Assembly (NCBI RefSeq): GCF_024160145.1
Contig: NZ_JAMYWQ010000007.1
Coordinates: forward strand, 1-64,000
DNA length: 64,000 nucleotides
Direction of reading: 5' to 3'
Source: Serratia nevei
GTDB lineage: Bacteria; Pseudomonadota; Gammaproteobacteria; Enterobacterales; Enterobacteriaceae
The position numbers and the translations under genes were made by a program. Below the pieces are notes generated by a model. The model was given only the letters and a program-made list of their open reading frames with translations, had not been told where the DNA came from and did no database searches. Below, piece after piece: positions 29,063 through 38,505 of the stretch (the stretch's first letter is position 1; every line of letters begins with the position of its first letter).

Positions 29063-29584
29063 TTACTCAAAACCCAGCAGTTTTTCTTCGAGTTGTTCAA
29101 CCTGTTGCTGGAGTTTGTCCAAAAAGCGCAGCTTGCGCACGGTGTCGGCGGCGTCCGCCCACTGCTCGCCGTCCAGTTGCTGTAGCATCAGCGCGCTGCG
29201 CTGTTTGATGGAGGCGGCGAGCCGCGCGCCGAAATCGGCCAGCAGGCGCTCGGCCTCCGGCTTGCGCTCAATGGCGTCGAGCTCTTCGCGCAGTTCCAGC
29301 TGTTCCATCAGGAACGCGGTATCGCGCATCGTATGCTGTTCGTTGCCCAGATCGAAGCCGTGCAAAGATAGCATATACTCCGCGCGTTTTAACGGGTGCT
29401 TCAGCGCCTGGTAGGCTTCATTGATGGTCGCCGCCTGCTGCAACGCCATCAGGCGTTCGCGCTCCGGCTGGTTGGCGAAACGATCGGGGTGGAATTGGCG
29501 CTGCAGATCCTGGAAGCGGGACGCAAGCAGGCTGCCGTCCACGGTGTAGCGAACTGGCAGCCCGAATAAAGTAAAGTAATCCAT
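29063..29584 (-). CDS. hscB: Fe-S assembly J-domain co-chaperone HscB
   Basis: HscB brings IscU to HscA and stimulates its ATPase. The 173-aa protein has an N-terminal J domain with the HPD motif in QFHPDRF (about residues 30-36). The C-terminal three-helix IscU-binding domain follows. It lies 32 bp before hscA. Confidence 0.97.
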   Translation of the reverse strand: MDYFTLFGLPVRYTVDGSLLASRFQDLQRQFHPDRFANQPERERLMALQQAATINEAYQALKHPLKRAEYMLSLHGFDLGNEQHTMRDTAFLMEQLELREELDAIERKPEAERLLADFGARLAASIKQRSALMLQQLDGEQWADAADTVRKLRFLDKLQQQVEQLEEKLLGFE

Positions 29585-29646
29585 AGCGTGCTCTGGGCGT
29601 TAGCGGATGAAGTTCCCCCGCCGAAACGGGGGAGCACGATGGACTG

Positions 29647-29970
29647 TCAGACGTTGAAACTCTCGCCGCAGCCGCATTCGCTTGAGACGTTCGGGTTGTT
29701 GAACTTGAAGCCTTCGTTCAGGCCTTCCTTAACGAAATCAAGCTCGGTGCCGTCAAGGTAGACCAGGCTCTTGCCGTCGATGATCACCTTGATGCCTTTG
29801 TCTTCAAACACGATGTCGTCATCGTTGGCTTCGTCAACAAATTCCAGCACGTACGCCATCCCGGAGCAGCCGGAAGTTCGCACTCCCAGACGCAGGCCGA
29901 GACCCTTGCCGCGGTTCGTCAAAAACGCCTGAACACGCTGCGCAGCGCTGTCGCTCATGGTAATAGACAT
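29647..29970 (-). CDS. iscA: A-type Fe-S carrier IscA
   Basis: This 107-aa carrier protein has the three conserved cysteines of the A-type family: Cys in TSGCSGMAY and the pair in ECGCGES. I chose [13 protein letters not shown] as start because it gives the E. coli length; an ATG six codons upstream has no family support. It lies between iscU and hscB. Confidence 0.97.
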   Translation of the reverse strand: MSITMSDSAAQRVQAFLTNRGKGLGLRLGVRTSGCSGMAYVLEFVDEANDDDIVFEDKGIKVIIDGKSLVYLDGTELDFVKEGLNEGFKFNNPNVSSECGCGESFNV

Positions 29971-30024
29971 CACAACCTCACACTTCACATCAAAGCCCGG
30001 CGCAGCCGGGCCGACTCAGACAAA

Positions 30025-30411
30025 TTACTTGGCGCTATGCTTGCTCTTATAGTCGGCAATCGCTGCTTTGATGGCGTCTTCAGCCAGGATCGAGCAGTGA
30101 ATTTTGACCGGCGGCAATTCCAGCTCTTCGGCGATCTGGGTGTTTTTGATCGCTTCAGCCTGATCGAGCGACTTGCCTTTCATCCATTCGGTCACCAGCG
30201 AGCTGGAGGCGATGGCGGAACCGCAGCCGTAAGTTTTAAAGCGTGCGTCTTCGATGATGCCTTCATCGTTAACCTTGATTTGCAGCTTCATGACGTCGCC
30301 GCAGGCCGGCGCCCCTACCATGCCGCTGCCGACGGTCGGATCTTCGTTGTCGAAAGAACCCACGTTGCGCGGGTTTTCATAATGATCGATTACTTTTTCG
30401 CTGTAAGCCAT
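30025..30411 (-). CDS. iscU: Fe-S cluster scaffold IscU
   Basis: IscU is the scaffold on which IscS and Fdx build 2Fe-2S clusters. The 128-aa protein has the three ligand cysteines in PACGDVM, KTYGCGSA and KIHCSIL, and the HscA recognition motif in the ELPPVKIH stretch. It starts 24 bp after iscS. Confidence 0.98.
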   Translation of the reverse strand: MAYSEKVIDHYENPRNVGSFDNEDPTVGSGMVGAPACGDVMKLQIKVNDEGIIEDARFKTYGCGSAIASSSLVTEWMKGKSLDQAEAIKNTQIAEELELPPVKIHCSILAEDAIKAAIADYKSKHSAK

Positions 30412-30435
30412 GACCTTGCTCCTGAAACCTGAGAA

Positions 30436-31650
30436 TTAATGATGCGCCCATTCGATGCTGTTGATGTCCACGCCCTGCTTGAACATCTCCCACAGCGGGG
30501 ACAGATCGCGCAGACGGCCGATGGATTTACGCACCAGTTGAATGGTGTAGTCGATCTCTTCTTCCGTGGTGAAACGCCCCAGGGAGAAACGGATCGAGCT
30601 GTGCGCCAATTCATCGCTCATGCCCAGCGCGCGCAGCACGTAGGACGGCTCGAGGCTGGCGGAGGTACAGGCTGAACCGGAGGAAACGGCCAGGTCTTTC
30701 AGCGCCATGATCAGCGACTCGCCTTCAACGTAGTTGAAGCTGACGTTCAGGATGTTCGGTGCGCCGTGCTCCAGATCGCCGTTCAGATACACTTCTTCCA
30801 TATCTTTCACGCCGTTCCACAGACGATCGCGCAGGGTGCGCAGACGCGCCATCTCTTCGGTCATCTCTTCTTTGGCGATGCGGTAAGCTTCGCCCATGCC
30901 GACGATCTGGTGGACAGGCAGGGTGCCGGAACGCATGCCGCGCTCGTGACCGCCGCCGTGTACCTGCGCTTCGATGCGGATGCGCGGCTTGCGGCGCACG
31001 TACAGCGCGCCGATGCCTTTCGGGCCATAGATTTTGTGGCCGGAGAACGACATCAGGTCGACTTTCAGCTTGCTCAGATCGATAGGCAGTTTGCCCACGC
31101 TCTGGGTGGCGTCAACGTGGTAGATGATACCGCGTGCGCGGCACATTTCGCCGATCGCTTCGATATCCTGCACCACGCCGATTTCGTTGTTGACGTGCAT
31201 GATGGAGACCAGAATGGTGTCATCGCGCAGCGCCGCTTCGAGATCCTGCAGGCTGATAATGCCGTTGCTCTGCGGCGCCAGGTAGGTCACTTCAAACCCT
31301 TCGCGCTCCAGCTGACGGCAGGTGTCCAGCACGGCTTTGTGTTCGGTTTTGCTGGTGATGATGTGCTTGCCTTTTTTCTGGTAGAAATTGGCAGCGCCTT
31401 TGATCGCCAGGTTGTCGGATTCGGTCGCCCCGGAGGTGAAGACGATTTCGCGTGGGTCGGCGCCCACCAGTTCGGCGATTTGGTTACGGGCGATGTCTAC
31501 CGCCTCTTCCGCCTGCCAACCGAAACGGTGGGAACGGGAAGCCGGGTTGCCGAAAGTGCCGTCCAGGGTCAAAAACTGCATCATCTTCTCAGCAACGCGC
31601 GGGTCGACCGGCGTCGTTGCTGAGTAATCCAGATAAATCGGTAATTTCAT
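30436..31650 (-). CDS. iscS: Cysteine desulfurase IscS
   Basis: IscS is the PLP enzyme that provides sulfur for Fe-S clusters, thiolated tRNAs and other pathways. The 404-aa protein has the PLP lysine in [12 protein letters not shown] and the persulfide cysteine in [13 protein letters not shown]. It follows iscR by 54 bp and is therefore under IscR control. Confidence 0.98.
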   Translation of the reverse strand: MKLPIYLDYSATTPVDPRVAEKMMQFLTLDGTFGNPASRSHRFGWQAEEAVDIARNQIAELVGADPREIVFTSGATESDNLAIKGAANFYQKKGKHIITSKTEHKAVLDTCRQLEREGFEVTYLAPQSNGIISLQDLEAALRDDTILVSIMHVNNEIGVVQDIEAIGEMCRARGIIYHVDATQSVGKLPIDLSKLKVDLMSFSGHKIYGPKGIGALYVRRKPRIRIEAQVHGGGHERGMRSGTLPVHQIVGMGEAYRIAKEEMTEEMARLRTLRDRLWNGVKDMEEVYLNGDLEHGAPNILNVSFNYVEGESLIMALKDLAVSSGSACTSASLEPSYVLRALGMSDELAHSSIRFSLGRFTTEEEIDYTIQLVRKSIGRLRDLSPLWEMFKQGVDINSIEWAHH

Positions 31651-31704
31651 TGCTCTTGTGCTCCGTACATCACTTCCAAAAACTAAAAAAATTTCGCCAG
31701 CTGC

Positions 31705-32199
31705 TTATGCGCGCAGATTAACGTTGATAGTTTCTTGCGGACGACCGTTGGCCGTGCGGCGCGTATCGTTGTTTTGACGATCCGCCACCACCAGCACTTC
31801 CTGGTTATTGACCAGTTCTGCCAGCGTAATGTTGTTCAGGAACCCGCTGATGCGCTCGCTCAGATCGCGCCACAGGGCGTGGGTCAAGCAGCGATCGCCG
31901 CCCTGACAGCCTTCTTTGCCCTGGCAACGGGTTGCATCTACCGATTCATCGACGGCAGTGATGACAGCGCCAACGGCGATCTCACCCGCGTCTTTACCCA
32001 GCAGATAACCACCGCCCGGACCGCGCACGCTGGCCACCAGGCCATTCTTGCGCAGACGGGAGAATAATTGTTCCAGATAAGAGAGCGAAATACCCTGGCG
32101 TTCGGAAATGTCCGCCAGTGGCACCGGCCCTTCCTGGGAATGCAGCGCTACGTCGAGCATAGCGGTTACGGCATAACGGCCTTTGGATGTCAGTCTCAT
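31705..32199 (-). CDS. iscR: Fe-S-sensing regulator IscR
   Basis: This Rrf2-family regulator represses the isc operon when its 2Fe-2S cluster is loaded. The 164-aa protein has the winged helix at the N terminus and the three cluster cysteines Cys92, Cys98 and Cys104. It is the first gene of the operon and two IscR boxes lie 45-95 bp upstream. Confidence 0.98.
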   Translation of the reverse strand: MRLTSKGRYAVTAMLDVALHSQEGPVPLADISERQGISLSYLEQLFSRLRKNGLVASVRGPGGGYLLGKDAGEIAVGAVITAVDESVDATRCQGKEGCQGGDRCLTHALWRDLSERISGFLNNITLAELVNNQEVLVVADRQNNDTRRTANGRPQETINVNLRA

Positions 32200-32243
32200 A
32201 GCTCAATGGTTACCTGTTGGTCAAATATGGCCGAAAGTCTGAC

Positions 32244-32293
32244 ATTCCTGAGTAAAACAGTCAACTATTTAACCCAGTAATTGACTCAAGTAT
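32244..32293 (-). promoter_or_regulatory. Two adjacent type-1 IscR boxes at the isc promoter
   Basis: On the minus strand, 32244-32268 reads ATAGTTGACT-n5-ACTCAGGAAT. The abutting 32269-32293 reads ATACTTGAGT-n5-ACTGGGTTAA. Both are 25 bp long and follow the ATASYYGACT...GTCRRSTAT pattern known at the E. coli iscR promoter. The rest of the 193-bp iscR-trmJ gap shows nothing else clear. Confidence 0.8.
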
Positions 32294-32392
32294 TAGCACG
32301 TTTTGAACTTAGCAAGAACAAAGGTATATAAAATACATGTTATAACCTTTGGATAACTAATACTATTGTCGCCCACCGTTATGCCACATCAA

Positions 32393-33127
32393 TTAATTAC
32401 CTTGCTGTTTATCCTGTTTCTCGATCGACGTCAGCATGCCGCGCAGGATATTCAGCTCCTGTCCTTCCGGGCGCGCGCGGGTGAACAGCCGACGCAGGCG
32501 GCTCATCACCTGCCCCGGATGGGACGGGCGAATAAAGCCGGTGCGCTGCAGCGTCTGCTCCAGGTGCTGATAGAAACGCTCGAGGTCGTCCACCAGTGGA
32601 TACGGCGTCTCTTCCAGCTGCGGCGCCCCCGCCTGTTGGCGATCGAGGTAAGCCACGCGCACTTCGTACGCCAGGATCTGCACCGCCATCGCCAGGTTCA
32701 GCGAGCTGTAGTCCGGGTTGGCCGGAATGGCGACGTGGTAGTGGCACTTCTGCAATTCATCGTTGGTCAGCCCGACGCGTTCGCGGCCGAACACCAGCGC
32801 CACCGGCGCGTGTTCGCCTTCGTGCACCGCGCGCACGCCGCATTCACGCGGCTCCAGCATCGGCCACGGCAACGTGCGGGAGCGCGCGCTGGTGCCCACC
32901 ACCAGGCTGCAGCCGGCAATGGCGTCATCGAGAGTGTCGACGATCGTGGCGTTGCCGATCACGTCGCTGGCGCCGGCGGCCAGGGCGATGGCCTGAGAAT
33001 CGGGTTTGATCAGCGGATTAACCAGATAAAGGTTGGTTAAACCCATGGTTTTCATGGCTCTGGCGGTCGAGCCCATGTTGCCGGTATGTGAAGTCTCTAC
33101 CAGAACAATGCGGATATTGTGCAGCAT
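32393..33127 (-). CDS. trmJ: tRNA (Cm32/Um32) 2'-O-methyltransferase TrmJ
   Basis: TrmJ is a SPOUT-class methyltransferase that modifies position 32 of several tRNAs. The 244-aa protein has the SPOUT motifs [23 protein letters not shown] and [10 protein letters not shown]. The chosen start [12 protein letters not shown] matches the family; the ATG at 33160 would add 11 residues. It is divergent from suhB and lies upstream of iscR, as in E. coli. Confidence 0.96.
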   Translation of the reverse strand: MLHNIRIVLVETSHTGNMGSTARAMKTMGLTNLYLVNPLIKPDSQAIALAAGASDVIGNATIVDTLDDAIAGCSLVVGTSARSRTLPWPMLEPRECGVRAVHEGEHAPVALVFGRERVGLTNDELQKCHYHVAIPANPDYSSLNLAMAVQILAYEVRVAYLDRQQAGAPQLEETPYPLVDDLERFYQHLEQTLQRTGFIRPSHPGQVMSRLRRLFTRARPEGQELNILRGMLTSIEKQDKQQGN

Positions 33128-33196
33128 ACAAACTCTGAGCGTGGCGGAAAATCGCAGCATCTTAACACAGCCGTAGGCAATTTGCCGAACAGCTGC

Positions 33197-33202
33197 TATA
33201 CT
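33197..33202 (+). promoter_or_regulatory. Candidate suhB -10 box
   Basis: TATACT lies 44 bp before the suhB start, with a TAGGCA -35-like hexamer 17 bp further upstream. Confidence 0.5.
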
Positions 33203-33246
33203 TCGCGCCGTTTCCTGTTCTTTAACATCCTAGTTGGAAGATACCC

Positions 33247-34050
33247 ATGCATCCGATGCTGACTATCGCCGTGCGCGCTGCGCGCAAGGCCGGTAACCTG
33301 ATTGCCAAAAACTACGAAACCCCGGACGCTGTAGAAGCGAGCCAGAAAGGGACCAATGACTTCGTCACCAACGTCGATCGCGATGCAGAGCATCTGATCA
33401 TCGACGTCATCCGCAAGTCTTATCCGCAACACAGTATCGTGAGCGAAGAACGCGGTGAGCTGATCGGCGAAGATCGCGATGTGCAATGGGTGATCGATCC
33501 ACTGGATGGCACTGCAAACTTCATCAAACGTTTCCCTCATTTCTCCGTTTCCATCGCCGTACGCATCAAAGGCCGTACTGAAGTGGCCGTGGTCTACGAT
33601 CCGATGCGCAACGAACTGTTCACCGCCACTCGCGGCCAGGGCGCACAGCTCAACGGCTACCGCCTGCGCGGCACCAACGCCAAAGATCTGGATGGCACCA
33701 TCCTGGCGACCGGCTTCCCGTTCAAGGTCAAGCAGCACGCAACGCCTTACATCAACATCGTCGGCAAGCTGTTCACCCAGTGCGCAGACTTCCGCCGCAC
33801 CGGTTCCGCCGCGCTGGATCTGGCCTATGTGGCCGCCGGCCGCGTGGACGGGTTCTTCGAAATCGGCCTGAAGCCGTGGGATTTCGCCGCGGGCGAACTG
33901 CTGGTGCGTGAAGCCGGCGGCCTGGTGACCGACTTCGTCGGTGGCCACAACCACTTCAGCTCCGGCAACGTGGTTGCAGGCAACCCGCGCGTAGTGAAAG
34001 CCATGCTGGCCACCATGCGTGAAGAACTGAGCGAAGCGCTGAAGCGTTAA
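33247..34050 (+). CDS. suhB: Inositol-1-monophosphatase family protein SuhB
   Basis: This 267-aa protein carries the metal-binding motifs DPLDGTANFI and WDFAAGELLVREAGG. In E. coli, SuhB is both an inositol monophosphatase and a part of the Nus-factor rRNA antitermination complex, which is likely its main role. It is divergent from trmJ and followed by a strong bidirectional terminator. Confidence 0.97.
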   Translation: MHPMLTIAVRAARKAGNLIAKNYETPDAVEASQKGTNDFVTNVDRDAEHLIIDVIRKSYPQHSIVSEERGELIGEDRDVQWVIDPLDGTANFIKRFPHFSVSIAVRIKGRTEVAVVYDPMRNELFTATRGQGAQLNGYRLRGTNAKDLDGTILATGFPFKVKQHATPYINIVGKLFTQCADFRRTGSAALDLAYVAAGRVDGFFEIGLKPWDFAAGELLVREAGGLVTDFVGGHNHFSSGNVVAGNPRVVKAMLATMREELSEALKR

Positions 34051-34065
34051 TCGCCAGAAGCGAAT

Positions 34066-34099
34066 CAAAAAAAAGCGCTGCCGATGCAGCGCTTTTTTT
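34066..34099. terminator. Bidirectional terminator between suhB and the NicO gene
   Basis: The stem AAGCGCTG / CAGCGCTT has an A run on the left and seven T residues on the right. It can therefore terminate suhB on the plus strand and the converging NicO/DUF1007 operon on the minus strand. Confidence 0.9.
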
Positions 34100-34106
34100 A
34101 TGCCCG

Positions 34107-35129
34107 TTAGCGGGAGAAGGGCCGGATGCCGCCGCCGAATTCCGGCTGCGCGCTGACGTACAGCAACAGCCCCGCAGCCAACAGGATCAGGCCGCCGGCC
34201 AGTGCCAACGCCCCCCAGGCCACCGCGCGCCAGGCGGCGGGCGCGCGCGAACGGCTGAGGCGCACCGCCAGCCGGCGGCTGTAATGCACCAGCAGCGCCA
34301 GCATCGAGATGGTCAACGAGGTGCCGAACGCCATCGCCAGCGCGGAGATCACTCCCCAGCCGAACACGCCGATCACCTTGGAGAACAGCAGCACCAAAAT
34401 CGCCCCCGAACAGGGGCGCATGCCCATCGCCAGCACGATGGCGGCCTGAGTGCGCCAGTCGCTTCCCGCCTGCAGCTCGCTGTCGCTCGGCAGATGCCGG
34501 TGGCCGCAGCCGCAGTGGGCGCTGTGCACGTGATCCGCCGCCAGCGGCGTCAGGCTGTTGATGCGCAGTGCCAGTGCCGGGCGCATCGCCTTGATCGCCG
34601 CAAACAGGCGTTTCAGCGCGCGCCAACTCAGCAGCACGCCAAGCAGCATCACCAGAATAAAGCTGCCCTTTTCCAGCCAGAAGCTGCTTTGGTGCAGCTG
34701 GCGCGAAGAGAGCTGCAATACCACCAGCATCAGCGTAACCAGCGCGATCGCTACCCCACCCTGCACCAGCGAGGCGGCGAAGGTCAGCTTCAGGCTGCTT
34801 TTCAGCCGCGCCGGATGGGTGGCCAGGTAGGTGGCGATCACCACTTTGCCGTGGCCGGGGCCGAGCGCATGCAAGACGCCATAGCCGAGGCTGAACAGCA
34901 TCAGCGCCAGCCCGGCCTGCTGCGGCGCAGCCTTCACCTGCTGCAACAGCCCCGCCATCTGCTGGTGCAGCGCTTTTTGCCATACCACGCTCTGCATCAG
35001 CAGCTGCGGCCAATAGTGCCATGCCAGCAGCGCGGCGGCCGCCAGCGCCAGCGTGAACGGCAGCAGCGGCCACAGGCCGAAGGCCCAGTGGCGTCGGCTC
35101 GTCGTCGGTTGCGAGAGATTCAGCGACAT
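34107..35129 (-). CDS. NicO-family metal permease (ZevB-like)
   Basis: This 340-aa inner-membrane protein has about six or more hydrophobic segments. A loop near the middle is rich in His and Cys (HVHSAHCGCGHRHLP), typical of nickel/cobalt/zinc permeases. The first conserved block includes GYGVLHALGPGHGKVVIATYL, with the HALGPGHGK signature of this family. Its start overlaps the DUF1007 gene by 10 bp. A paired DUF1007-NicO locus in Haemophilus (zevAB) is linked to zinc uptake, and a Zur-like box precedes this pair. The metal could still be nickel or cobalt. It replaces yfhR found here in E. coli. Confidence 0.85.
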   Translation of the reverse strand: MSLNLSQPTTSRRHWAFGLWPLLPFTLALAAAALLAWHYWPQLLMQSVVWQKALHQQMAGLLQQVKAAPQQAGLALMLFSLGYGVLHALGPGHGKVVIATYLATHPARLKSSLKLTFAASLVQGGVAIALVTLMLVVLQLSSRQLHQSSFWLEKGSFILVMLLGVLLSWRALKRLFAAIKAMRPALALRINSLTPLAADHVHSAHCGCGHRHLPSDSELQAGSDWRTQAAIVLAMGMRPCSGAILVLLFSKVIGVFGWGVISALAMAFGTSLTISMLALLVHYSRRLAVRLSRSRAPAAWRAVAWGALALAGGLILLAAGLLLYVSAQPEFGGGIRPFSR

Positions 35130-35752
35130 TGCAGCGTCACCCGCTGAGCGAACTGCTGCCCCAGCGCCAGGTCTTCGCCGGGCGAGTCGCTCTTGTCGAG
35201 CGACAGCGCATAGGCCTGCAGCGATGCATTCGGCTTCGGCGTCATCAGCTTGTAGCTGCACAGCTGCGCCATCTCCGGCGGCAGGTGCAATGCATTTTGG
35301 TCTTTATAGGTCATATCCACGAAATAAGTTGGATCGTAAGTAGAAAGTTCGAACGGCTTGCCCGCCAGCGGCTGCGGCTCGGCCAACGGCAGCACGAACT
35401 CCAGCACCGCCTGATTGCCCTGGCGTGACAGGTGATATTCGCTGGGCAAGTTCAGGTATTTCACCGGCTTGCCGTCGCGGTAAAGATCGGTGAAATAGTG
35501 CTGCCCCAGCACGTTGGCCATCACTTGCGCCGCCAGCTTTTTCCACACTTCCGAATCGCTCTTGGCGTTTTTCGCATCGTAGAGCAGATCCGCCGAGGTG
35601 ATTTCATCCATCACCCACACCATTTTCAGGCCGACCAGCCGCTGGTCTTTGGCGACGAAGGTGGTATTCATGTCGATAAAGCTGTGCGGATGCGCGATCG
35701 CACCGGCGCTGAATACGGCGCCGAAGGCAGCCAAAAGACGACGTAACTTCAT
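35120..35752 (-). CDS. DUF1007 periplasmic protein (ZevA-like metal-binding)
   Basis: This 210-aa protein has a signal peptide (about residues 1-20) and, right after it, HPHSFIDM, a likely metal-binding N terminus. It belongs to DUF1007. I used the second of two tandem ATG codons because AGGA is then 5 nt away; the first (35755) is also possible. Overlap with the NicO permease gene implies coupled synthesis. By analogy with the ZevA-ZevB pair it may deliver zinc to the permease. Confidence 0.8.
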   Translation of the reverse strand: MKLRRLLAAFGAVFSAGAIAHPHSFIDMNTTFVAKDQRLVGLKMVWVMDEITSADLLYDAKNAKSDSEVWKKLAAQVMANVLGQHYFTDLYRDGKPVKYLNLPSEYHLSRQGNQAVLEFVLPLAEPQPLAGKPFELSTYDPTYFVDMTYKDQNALHLPPEMAQLCSYKLMTPKPNASLQAYALSLDKSDSPGEDLALGQQFAQRVTLQCR

Positions 35753-35775
35753 CATTATCCTGTCTTACCAGTATT

Positions 35776-35790
35776 TGTTATAACGTAACA
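35776..35790 (-). promoter_or_regulatory. Zur-like box upstream of the DUF1007-NicO operon
   Basis: TGTTATAACGTAACA matches 13 of 15 positions of the gammaproteobacterial Zur core TGTTATAnTATAACA. It is about 24 bp from the DUF1007 start, where a repressor would block transcription. Confidence 0.5.
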
Positions 35791-35937
35791 CAAATAAATG
35801 CCGAACGGCCCGCCTCTCCCGGCGATATTTGTGACGAAAGTTGTAAGCCGAAGTAAAAGCCGGGCAGTAACCCTGCCATTACAAAGCCTTTTGCTATGCT
35901 TAGGCATAATCGCAACCTTTTATGCCGGAAGGTGATA

Positions 35938-37203
35938 ATGAGCCTGGACACCTCTCCCGTGCCCGAGCTCTCCGGACAACAACGGCGCTGCCATCTGCTG
36001 CTGATGCTGTACACGCCGGAGCCCGAGTTGCAGCTGGAGACCCTAAGCCAAATCAACGGCGTCGCCCCCCCGATAACCCGGCAAGATATAGCCGAGGTGG
36101 CCAGTGAAATCCAGCGTTTCCACCACCTGGAGATCGCCGTCGATCCCGATCGTGGTTACCAGCTGCGGGGCAGCGCGCTCGACCAGCGCCTGTGCCTGAT
36201 CCATTGGCTGCGGCGGGCCCTGCGCTGCAGCCCGCAGTTCGTTGCAGGCGATTTCGCCCCGCGTCTGCGGCACGCGCTGGCGGCAGATGCCGCGCTGACC
36301 TCGCTGCTGGCAGAGGCGATCGATGCCTGCGAGCCGCTGCTCAACCGCCGCTTCGATGCGCGCGACCGCCAATTCCTGCAACACTACCTGCTCTACTGCG
36401 CCTGGCAAAATCGTCTGCAGCAGCATCCACGTTTCGACGCCGTTCAGCGCGACTGGCTGCGGCAAAAGCCGGAGCAGCAGGCCGCTGCCTGGCTGCATCA
36501 GGCCTGCAACCGGCTGTTTAACCAGCCGCCACAGGCAGACGAGCGCGATTTTTTGGCGTTGACCTTCACCATGTTGAAAAATCACAGCTACCACAGCAAC
36601 GACTCCGCGCAGGAACAGCGGCTGATGGCGGCCATCGACAGCATGGTCGAACGCTTCCAGCAGCTCTCCGGCATGGCCTTCAGCAGCAAGGCGGAGTTGG
36701 TCAGCCAGCTGTTCGCCCACCTGGCGCCGGCGCTGGAGCGCTGCCGTTTCGCCATCGGCATCGACAATATGCTGCTGGAAGAAGTGGTGCGCAAATACCC
36801 GCGGCTGATGCGCACCACGCAGGAAGCGCTGAAACCGCTGGAGCAGGAGTACGGCGTGCATTTTTCCAACGAGGAGGCGGGCCTCGTGGCCATCAGCTTC
36901 GGCGCCTGGTTGATGCAGGCCAACGCGCTGCAGGAAAAACAGGTACTGCTGCTGACGCTGGACAACCCGCAGCTGGAAGAGGAAGTGGAGTATCAGATCC
37001 GCGAGCTCACGCTGCTGCCGCTGAACATCAAATATCTGCCGCTGAGCGACTATCTGCGCGGCGGGGCGCCGCAGGGTGTCACGCTGGTGATCACCCCTTA
37101 TGCGGCGGTGCACAGCAATCCGCACCCGCCGCTGATCTATACCGAACTGCCGCTGGAAACCCGGCAGCGCCAGGCGATCCGCGCGCTGCTGGAAGCCCCT
37201 TAA
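35938..37203 (+). CDS. csiE: CsiE, stationary-phase-inducible PRD protein
   Basis: This 421-aa protein of unclear function has two PTS-regulation (PRD) domains (about 130-235 and 250-340) and a C-terminal region resembling transcriptional antiterminators/activators. It is the counterpart of E. coli CsiE. The chosen ATG is preceded by GGAAGGTG; an upstream ATG at 35896 lacks a good site. Its stop codon is directly followed by the stop codon of the converging hcaT. Confidence 0.9.
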   Translation: MSLDTSPVPELSGQQRRCHLLLMLYTPEPELQLETLSQINGVAPPITRQDIAEVASEIQRFHHLEIAVDPDRGYQLRGSALDQRLCLIHWLRRALRCSPQFVAGDFAPRLRHALAADAALTSLLAEAIDACEPLLNRRFDARDRQFLQHYLLYCAWQNRLQQHPRFDAVQRDWLRQKPEQQAAAWLHQACNRLFNQPPQADERDFLALTFTMLKNHSYHSNDSAQEQRLMAAIDSMVERFQQLSGMAFSSKAELVSQLFAHLAPALERCRFAIGIDNMLLEEVVRKYPRLMRTTQEALKPLEQEYGVHFSNEEAGLVAISFGAWLMQANALQEKQVLLLTLDNPQLEEEVEYQIRELTLLPLNIKYLPLSDYLRGGAPQGVTLVITPYAAVHSNPHPPLIYTELPLETRQRQAIRALLEAP

Positions 37204-38349
37204 TCAGCGGCTGACGCTGACCGCCGGCGGCCGGATGAACAAGGCCGGCACCGCGACCGCCGCCATCACCCAGAATACCCCGCCCTGCCAATGTTCGAAC
37301 AGGAACCCGGCAATGACCGTCATGACGGCGATGCCGCCGCCCATCGCCAGCGCCGAATACACCGCCTGCAACCGGATCACCTCTTGCCCCTGGCGCGCGG
37401 CGATAAAGCGCATCGCCGCCAGATGGCAGACGGTGAAGGTGCCGCAGTGCAGGATCTGGATCAGCAGCAGCCAGCCCAGCTCGGTGCTGTAGGCCATCAG
37501 GCTCCAGCGCAACACCCCGCAGCAGGCGGAGAGCAACAACAGGTTGCGCGCATTCCAGCGGCGGAACAGCACGTTGCTGCTGGCGAAAATAATCACCTCC
37601 GCCACCACGCCGAGCGACCACAGATAGCCGATGGTCGAGGCCGAATAGCCGGCTTCCTGCCAGTAAATGGAACCGAAGCTGTAGTAACCGGCGTGCGCCC
37701 CCTGCAGCAGCGTGACGCACAGCAGGAAGCGCCAGACCGACCCTTCTTTCAGCAGTGCCCACAGCGAGCGCTCGGCTCCGCTGTGCGTGCGCGCTTCGCC
37801 CTGCGGCATGACGCTCGGCTTCAGCAACATGCCCAGCAGCATCGCCAGCACGCTGAGGATCAGGCTGTAGAGAATGGCGTTATGGCCCCACACCGCCACC
37901 AGTTGCCCGGTCAGCGCCGAGCCGATGACGAACGCCAGCGAGCCCCACAGCCGCACCCGGCCGTAGTCCATACGGATCTGCTTTTGCCAGGTGGCGGCCA
38001 GCGCGTCGGTCAGCGGCACCAGCGGCGAGAAAAACAGGTTGAAACCCGCTATCACCAGCATCAGCCAGCCCCAGCCGTTGCCGAAGCAAAAGCCGACCGC
38101 GAAGGCCAAGGTCAGCAGCGCCAGCAGGCGCAGGGCGGAGACCAAATGAGAGGGATCTTTAACGCGGGGTGCAATCAGTAAACTGCCGAGGAAGCGGGCC
38201 ACCAAGCCGGCGCCGAGCAACATGCCGATAGTTTCGGGCGCGATGCCCTCGCCTTTCAGCCACACGCCCCAAAACGGTAAAAAGATGCCATAGGAAAAGA
38301 AGTAGGTGAAATAACTGAGCGCGAGCCAACGCGTTGATTGCAGAACCAT
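37204..38349 (-). CDS. hcaT: MFS transporter HcaT (3-phenylpropionate permease type)
   Basis: This 381-aa MFS protein has about 12 membrane segments. The N terminus RWLALSYFTYFFSYGIFLPFWG is typical of the HcaT/LacY-like group. It lies next to csiE exactly as hcaT does in E. coli, where it is proposed to import 3-phenylpropionate. The catabolic hca genes are not present here, so the real substrate may differ. Confidence 0.8.
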   Translation of the reverse strand: MVLQSTRWLALSYFTYFFSYGIFLPFWGVWLKGEGIAPETIGMLLGAGLVARFLGSLLIAPRVKDPSHLVSALRLLALLTLAFAVGFCFGNGWGWLMLVIAGFNLFFSPLVPLTDALAATWQKQIRMDYGRVRLWGSLAFVIGSALTGQLVAVWGHNAILYSLILSVLAMLLGMLLKPSVMPQGEARTHSGAERSLWALLKEGSVWRFLLCVTLLQGAHAGYYSFGSIYWQEAGYSASTIGYLWSLGVVAEVIIFASSNVLFRRWNARNLLLLSACCGVLRWSLMAYSTELGWLLLIQILHCGTFTVCHLAAMRFIAARQGQEVIRLQAVYSALAMGGGIAVMTVIAGFLFEHWQGGVFWVMAAVAVPALFIRPPAVSVSR

Positions 38350-38463
38350 GATCCCTCCGGAGTGAGGGCAATACTTTGACAGAGCTCACACCGCCCCGCA
38401 ATCGTCATTCCACTTCAATGCGTTAGAGTGCCAGACAGTTCACAGTTTGCTGCAGGCGGGCAT

Positions 38464-38488
38464 AAAAAAACCCGCCGCAGCGGGTTTT
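38464..38488 (-). terminator. Rho-independent terminator of glyA
   Basis: The stem CCCGC / GCGGG with a 4-nt loop is flanked by an A run on the left and four T residues on the right, giving a seven-T tail on the minus strand. Confidence 0.85.
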
Positions 38489-38505
38489 GTTGGGCGAAAG
38501 CGGGA

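Noticed and set aside
33196-35073. A 625-codon minus-strand frame across suhB and the NicO gene
   Set aside because: It runs antisense to suhB and out of frame with NicO, crosses a strong bidirectional terminator, and has low-complexity Ala/Arg composition.
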